Assembly: GCF_042477335.2 (NCBI RefSeq)
Contig: NC_091255.1
Location: 17,710,501-17,774,500, forward strand
DNA: 64,000 bases
Origin: Ovis canadensis
Lineage: Eukaryota > Chordata > Mammalia > Artiodactyla > Bovidae
Reading direction: 5' to 3'
Both the position numbers and the translations under genes were made by a program. This document shows positions 59,719 through 64,000 of the stretch, piece by piece. Position 1 is the stretch's first letter, and each line of letters opens with the position of its first letter. Under the pieces are notes generated by a model. It was not told the DNA's origin, did not search any database, and was given only the letters and a program-made list of their open reading frames with translations.

Positions 59719-60003
59719 CATAGAAATACCATATGATCCAGCAATTTCACTCCTAGGTATATCCCCAAAAGGATTGAAAGAAGATGCTCCAATATAGGTA
59801 CAATGTTTATAGCAGCACTATTCACAATAAGCAAAAAGTAGAAAAAGCCCAAATGCCCATCAGGAGATGAATGGATAAAAAACTGTCATATATATACATA
59901 TAATATATTAATAATATTGTTTAGCCATAAGAAGGAATGAAGTTCTGATACACGTTACCTTGTTGATGAACTTTGAAAACATCATGCTAAGTAAAATAAA
60001 CTA

Positions 60004-61282
60004 TTAGGTTGGTGCAAAAATAATTGTCATTTTGCACGGCTGAACTTTGTCTTTTGATATTGGGATACATTCTTAAATAAATGTGGTTATATTACACATC
60101 ATTTTAATGCACATTTCTCACTTTATGTTTTTTTGCTAATGACATTGCTTGCTGTTTATTTTATATTCATTTTAGATTAGAGAAATGATGTTAGACAAAA
60201 AGCAAATTTGAGCAATCTTTTTGTTTGAATCTAAAATGGGTAGTAAAGCAGCAGAGACAACCTGCAATCTCAACAATGCATTTGGCTCAGGAACTGCTAA
60301 CACACATACAGTGCAGTGGTGGTTCGAGAAATTCTGCAGAGGAGATGAGTGCCTCGAAGTTGGGGAGCATAGTGGACAAGCCATTGGAAGTTGACAACAA
60401 CCAACTGAGAGCCTTCATCAAAGCGGATGCTCTTACAATTATATGAGAAGTTGCCAAAGAAATCAGTGTCGACCATTCTACAGTCATCTGGCGTTTGAAG
60501 CAAACTGGAAAGGTGAAAAAGTTCACTAAGTAGGTGCCTCATAAGCTAACCAAAAATCAAAAATACGGTCATTTTGAAGTGTCGTCTTTTATTCTACCCA
60601 ACAATAGTGAACCATTTTTCAATTGGATTATGACGTGTGATGCAAAGTGGATTTTATACGACAACTAGCAATGATCTGCTCAATGTCTGGACCAAGAAGA
60701 AGCTCCAAAGCACTTCCCAAAGCCAAGCTAGCACCAAAAAAAGGATCATAGTCACTGTTTGGTGGTCTGCTGCTGCTCTGCTCCACTATAGCTTCCTGAA
60801 TCCCAGTGAAATCATTACATCTGAGAAGTATGCTCAGCAAATCAATGAGATGCACTGAAAACTGCAACGCCTGCAGCTGGCATTGATCAACAGAAAGGGC
60901 CCAATTATTCTCGCCGACAATGCCCAACCACACGTTGCACCACCAACACTTCCAAAGTTAAATTAATGGGGCTACAAAGTTTTGCCTCATCCACCATATT
61001 CACCTGACCTCTTGCCAGCCAACTACCACTTCAAGCATCTCAACAACATTTCCAGGGATAACGCTTCCACAACCAGCAGGAGGTAGAAAATATTTTCCAA
61101 CAGTTCGTCGAATCCTGAAGCATGGATTTTTACACTCCAGGAATAAACAGTTTTATTCTTCAATGGCCAAAATGTGTTGATTATAATGGCTCCTGTTTTG
61201 ATCAACAAAGATGTGTCTGAGCCTAGTTATAATGATTTAAAATTCATAGTCCAAAACCGCAATAACTTTTGTACCAACCTAT
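60004..61282 (+). mobile_element. Mariner DNA transposon (SETMAR/Hsmar1-like)
   Basis: About 1.28 kb, full length for a mariner. Terminal inverted repeats: TTAGGTTGGTGCAAAA... at the left and ...TTTTGTACCAACCTA at the right, inserted at a TA inside L1. Transposase remains on the plus strand: ACTGCTAACACACATACAGT (GTAN...TVQWWF helix-turn-helix part), TCDAKWILYDN near 60,630 (first catalytic Asp kept), VTVWWSAA near 60,750, LADNAQPHVA near 60,913 (second Asp kept) and HPPYSPDLLPANYH near 60,990. Many stops and frameshifts, so inactive. Confidence 0.9.
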
Positions 61283-61885
61283 CAGACACAAAAGGTCACA
61301 TATCCTATGATTTCACTTACAGAAAATATTCAGAATAGGTAAATCCATAGAGACAGAACACAGACTGGCGGCTGCCCAGGGCTTCGCAGAGGAGGGGACG
61401 GAGCGCGGCTGCTTGACGCCTGGGGTGTTCTTTTGGAGTGATGCAAAGTCTCGGATCCAGACAGACAGTGCACCGACACTGTGGATGTCCCAAATGACAC
61501 AGAACTTTTCACTTTAAAGTGGTTATTTTATGTTATGTGAATTTCCCCTAAAAATGTATACTTTCCTATCAGTTTGAAATGATGGGACAAAAAGGAGAGG
61601 AAAGCAGGAAATGGCTATAAAAAATAACTCATAACCAAACATATCTCAGTTTTCACTGTCAGAGCACAATAACGAGATGCAGAATGTTTACCTTTAGTAA
61701 GACACGTGCAGTTCTTAGTTCCCACAGAATAGAACTGCAGAGGACACTACCTTCGTATCCCTAGAGTCCCTAGCACTGGACTGACCCTAGGGAAGTTATT
61801 AAAAAGCACTCATTAAAAGCAACCTATGGGGTGACTGACTCCTCAGATGTTCAAAACTTATCTTTTGGTGGCTAATTAAAGACTT

Positions 61886-62108
61886 CATAGAGACAGAAAG
61901 TAAGATAGGTTTTCCAGGTGCTAGCGAGTGAGAAGAAAAACAAGAGTTGTTTAATAAGCAGAGTTTCGGTTTTACAAAATGAAGAGTTCTGGAGATGGAT
62001 GGTGGAGATGATGCAGAACAGTATGAATGGACTGAACTATATATATACTTAAAAAATAGTTAAGATGTTGAACTTTGTTTTGTGTATTTTACCAGAATTT
62101 TTTTAAAG
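61886..62108 (+). repeat. Second L1 3' end fragment
   Basis: TTCATAGAGACAGAAAGTAA, TTTCGGTTTTACAAAATGAA, GTTCTGGAGATGGATGGTGG and TTTGTGTATTTTACCAGAAT are another old L1 3' UTR, separate from the one ending at 61,560. Confidence 0.75.
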
Positions 62109-62114
62109 ATCATT

Positions 62115-64000
62115 TGAATATGATATAAGCATATGAACAAGATCTAATGGTGCATAAACATTGAGTGCCACAGGCAATCCTGCAGGGGCTGGAGATGAAC
62201 ACAACAAAATTCTTGTCCTCATGGAACTTACCTTCAGGGAGAGAAAAATAATATAAAATGCCAAGTAGTGATGAGCACTATAGAAGAAAAACGAAGATAA
62301 ATAAAGAATAGGGACTGAGGGAGGGCAGGATATGGGGAATAGGGTGCCTATTACAGACAGGATAGTTAAGAAGGTTCCTAAGATGAGCTGGCATTTGAGT
62401 AGAGACCTGAATGTAATGAAAAAGCCATGTGAATACCTGGGTAAAGAAAAATTTCGGGCAGAGAGAAGACCAAATGGGAAGGCAGGACCATGCTTGGTGT
62501 GTTCAGAGAATAGGGAAGAGACTGCTGTGGCTGGAACAGATGAGGGAGATAGAAGGTGGTAGGAGATAAAGTCAGAGCAGTTGCCAAAATCATAGTAAGA
62601 ATTTTTAGATTTTCCTCTAAATGTGATAGAAAACCACCGGAAAAATTTAAGCAGGGAAATAATTTTAAGAGGATTACTCTGAATGCTGTGTGGAGAAAAA
62701 AAACAAACAAACAAACAAAAAAAAAACACAAAAAACTGTAGGAGCACACAGTGGAAGAAGATTGATTAGGCAAGAGGTGCAGCGGCTTGGACCACGGTGA
62801 CAGCATGTAAAGGTAGTGAGTGGTCAGATTCTGGATCTACACTGAGACAGAGCTGACAGAATTTGCTGATGCATGGGATGTGAGCAAAGAGAGTCAAGGA
62901 AGACTTCAAGACTTTTGGTTGACTAGAGGTAGCTAGAAGTACTATTTCTTGAAATAAGTAAAACTGGGGAAAGGAGTTACAATGTATTTGGGACAGTACT
63001 GGCCATACAAATGAAGAGACAGCATGGGAAAAAAAGGTATGCACCTTTGGAGTTCAGAGAAGACTGAGACTTGAGATATAAATCTAGGAGTCAGCACTAT
63101 GAAGACAATAAAAGCAATGAGACTTGTTGATATAACCTAGGAATTGACTAGAGAGAGAATAAAAGAGGTCCAAGAATTGAGCTCTGGGAGTCATCAATAT
63201 TTAGAAGTGAGGGCAGACAAAGAAGATTTACTAAAATAAACCTCAGAGTGGCCAGTGAAGCTGAAGAAAATCCAGGAAGGGGTGATCTTCCAGAAGCCAA
63301 CTGAAGGTTGAGGTTGTCGGTTCAATGCTGCCGAGGTGCAGGGCACTGAGAACAGACCACTGCATTTGGCAACACGGCAGTAATAGAAAACTTTGATAAG
63401 AGCAGTTTCAGCTGAGTAGCAGGAATGAAAACCCGATTAGAAAATCTGGTTGAGATAAGGATATGCTTTCAAGGAGCTTCTCTCTAGGGGGAAGAGGAAA
63501 AAATGTAGTAGCTGGATGAAAATATGAATGAAGGGAAAGGGACAGGAATTACTTTTAACACAGAACCTATGTGATGGCATGGTTGTATGCTAATGGGAAT
63601 TATCTAATATAAAAGGTGAAACGTGATTACCGAAGAGTAAGGGGAGGAGAACTGTTCAGGGCTAAGTCTGTGAGTACACGAAAGGGGATTCTGCACACAA
63701 ATGGAAGGATTGGCCTTTTCCCATTATAAAGGAAGAAAGGCACAGTGCAGAGTTACACAAGTGCTAGACTGATAGATTTGTTGGTGGAGAGACACGAAAG
63801 CTCTCTTCTAGCTGCTTGTATTTTCCCAGTAAAATAAGAAACAAGGTCAAAGCCGAGAATGAAAAGAGAGGAGTTGTGTTGGAAGTTGGAGCAGAGATGA
63901 TATGATAGAGTGGCTTTGGAAAATGGGGAGTGTACTGACTAGGGAAATATTCCAGGGCTGCCAGGGACACTAAGAGCTCTCATGAATTTAAAATGAGACC
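62115..64000 (-). repeat. Long antisense L2 LINE remnant, runs off window
   Basis: The plus strand reads as the reverse of L2: GAGTAGAGACCTGAATGTAA, TGCTTGGTGTGTTCAGAGAA, GAATGCTGTGTGGAGAAAAA, AATTTGCTGATGCATGGGAT, AGCAGTTTCAGCTGAGTAGC and GGTTGTATGCTAATGGGAAT, all in order. The encoded reverse transcriptase (minus strand) is shattered; the 214-codon minus-strand frame at 62,103-62,747 is a low-complexity chance survivor. A (AAAC)n tract sits at 62,698-62,728. Confidence 0.75.

Larger units (their letters stand above)
58612..61560 (+). repeat. L1 LINE fragment split by a BovB and a mariner
   Basis: L1 ORF2 3' end (CTCCAAAGAAGATCTACAAA at the start; ATGATCCAGCAATTTCACTC after the BovB) and 3' UTR (CATAGAGACAGAACACAGAC after the mariner). 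The three pieces 58,612-58,888, 59,719-60,003 and 61,283-61,560 are collinear, so both insertions post-date the L1. Confidence 0.88.
51390..64000 (-). other. HSF5: HSF5 last intron(s), partial
   Basis: Right of the terminal exon acceptor, no further coding exon was recognised to the window edge. The interval is dominated by the repeats listed below. A short internal exon could be missed by eye. Confidence 0.45.

Noticed and set aside
62103-62747. Minus-strand 214-codon open frame
   Set aside because: It lies in an L2 remnant and includes a homopolymer-rich start (from a TTTG-type repeat); composition is Ser/Phe/Leu low complexity with no domain.
1-64000. CRISPR arrays, bacterial-type operons or phage-like systems
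   Set aside because: No regularly spaced repeats, no ribosome-binding sites, no gene-dense coding; all repetition is dispersed mammalian repeats or simple sequence.

Overview
This window is mammalian nuclear DNA from a ruminant (cattle, sheep, goat or a relative). The evidence is the density of lineage-specific repeats: BovB LINEs, Bov-tA and Bov-A2 SINEs, and cetartiodactyl tRNA-derived (CHR-type) SINEs. Older mammalian repeats (L1, L2, MIR, MER5A, a MaLR LTR) and a SETMAR/Hsmar1-like mariner lie beneath them. The exact species cannot be fixed from sequence alone. Nearly all of the longer open reading frames are repeat fragments or chance frames.

Two real genes are visible, both on the minus strand. 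(1) RNF43, a transmembrane E3 ubiquitin ligase that dampens Wnt signalling. Its first coding exon lies at 43,696-43,947 and gives residues 1-84, with signal peptide and a consensus splice donor. The large following intron fills 1-43,695, and exon 3 is not in the window. The 5' UTR lies just above the start codon, and a GC-rich candidate exon 1/promoter lies near 46 kb. (2) A terminal coding exon at 51,319-51,389, read as the 3' end of HSF5. It has a strong acceptor, 22 complete codons and an acidic/basic C-terminus. HSF5 is the gene known to lie just upstream of RNF43 in the same direction in mammals. From about 51.4 kb to the right edge is its last intron or introns.

Layout: 1-43.7 kb, RNF43 intron with many SINEs, an almost complete BovB with a 5' inversion (4.2-7.3 kb), an L2 block interrupted by a MIR (13.1-14.2 kb), and a relatively SINE-poor middle (about 20.5-35 kb). 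43.7-46.1 kb, RNF43 5' end. 46.2-51.4 kb, intergenic DNA and the HSF5 3' UTR. 51.4-64 kb, HSF5 intron packed with nested repeats: a second BovB, a MaLR LTR with a (CA)17 tract, an L1 carrying both a BovB and a mariner, and a long antisense L2 at the right edge.

I found no unknown multi-gene system. The most interesting observations are: two short upstream ORFs that end at, or overlap, the RNF43 start codon; the twin-primed BovB with its target-site duplication; the datable nested insertions; and a mariner with Asn at the third catalytic position.
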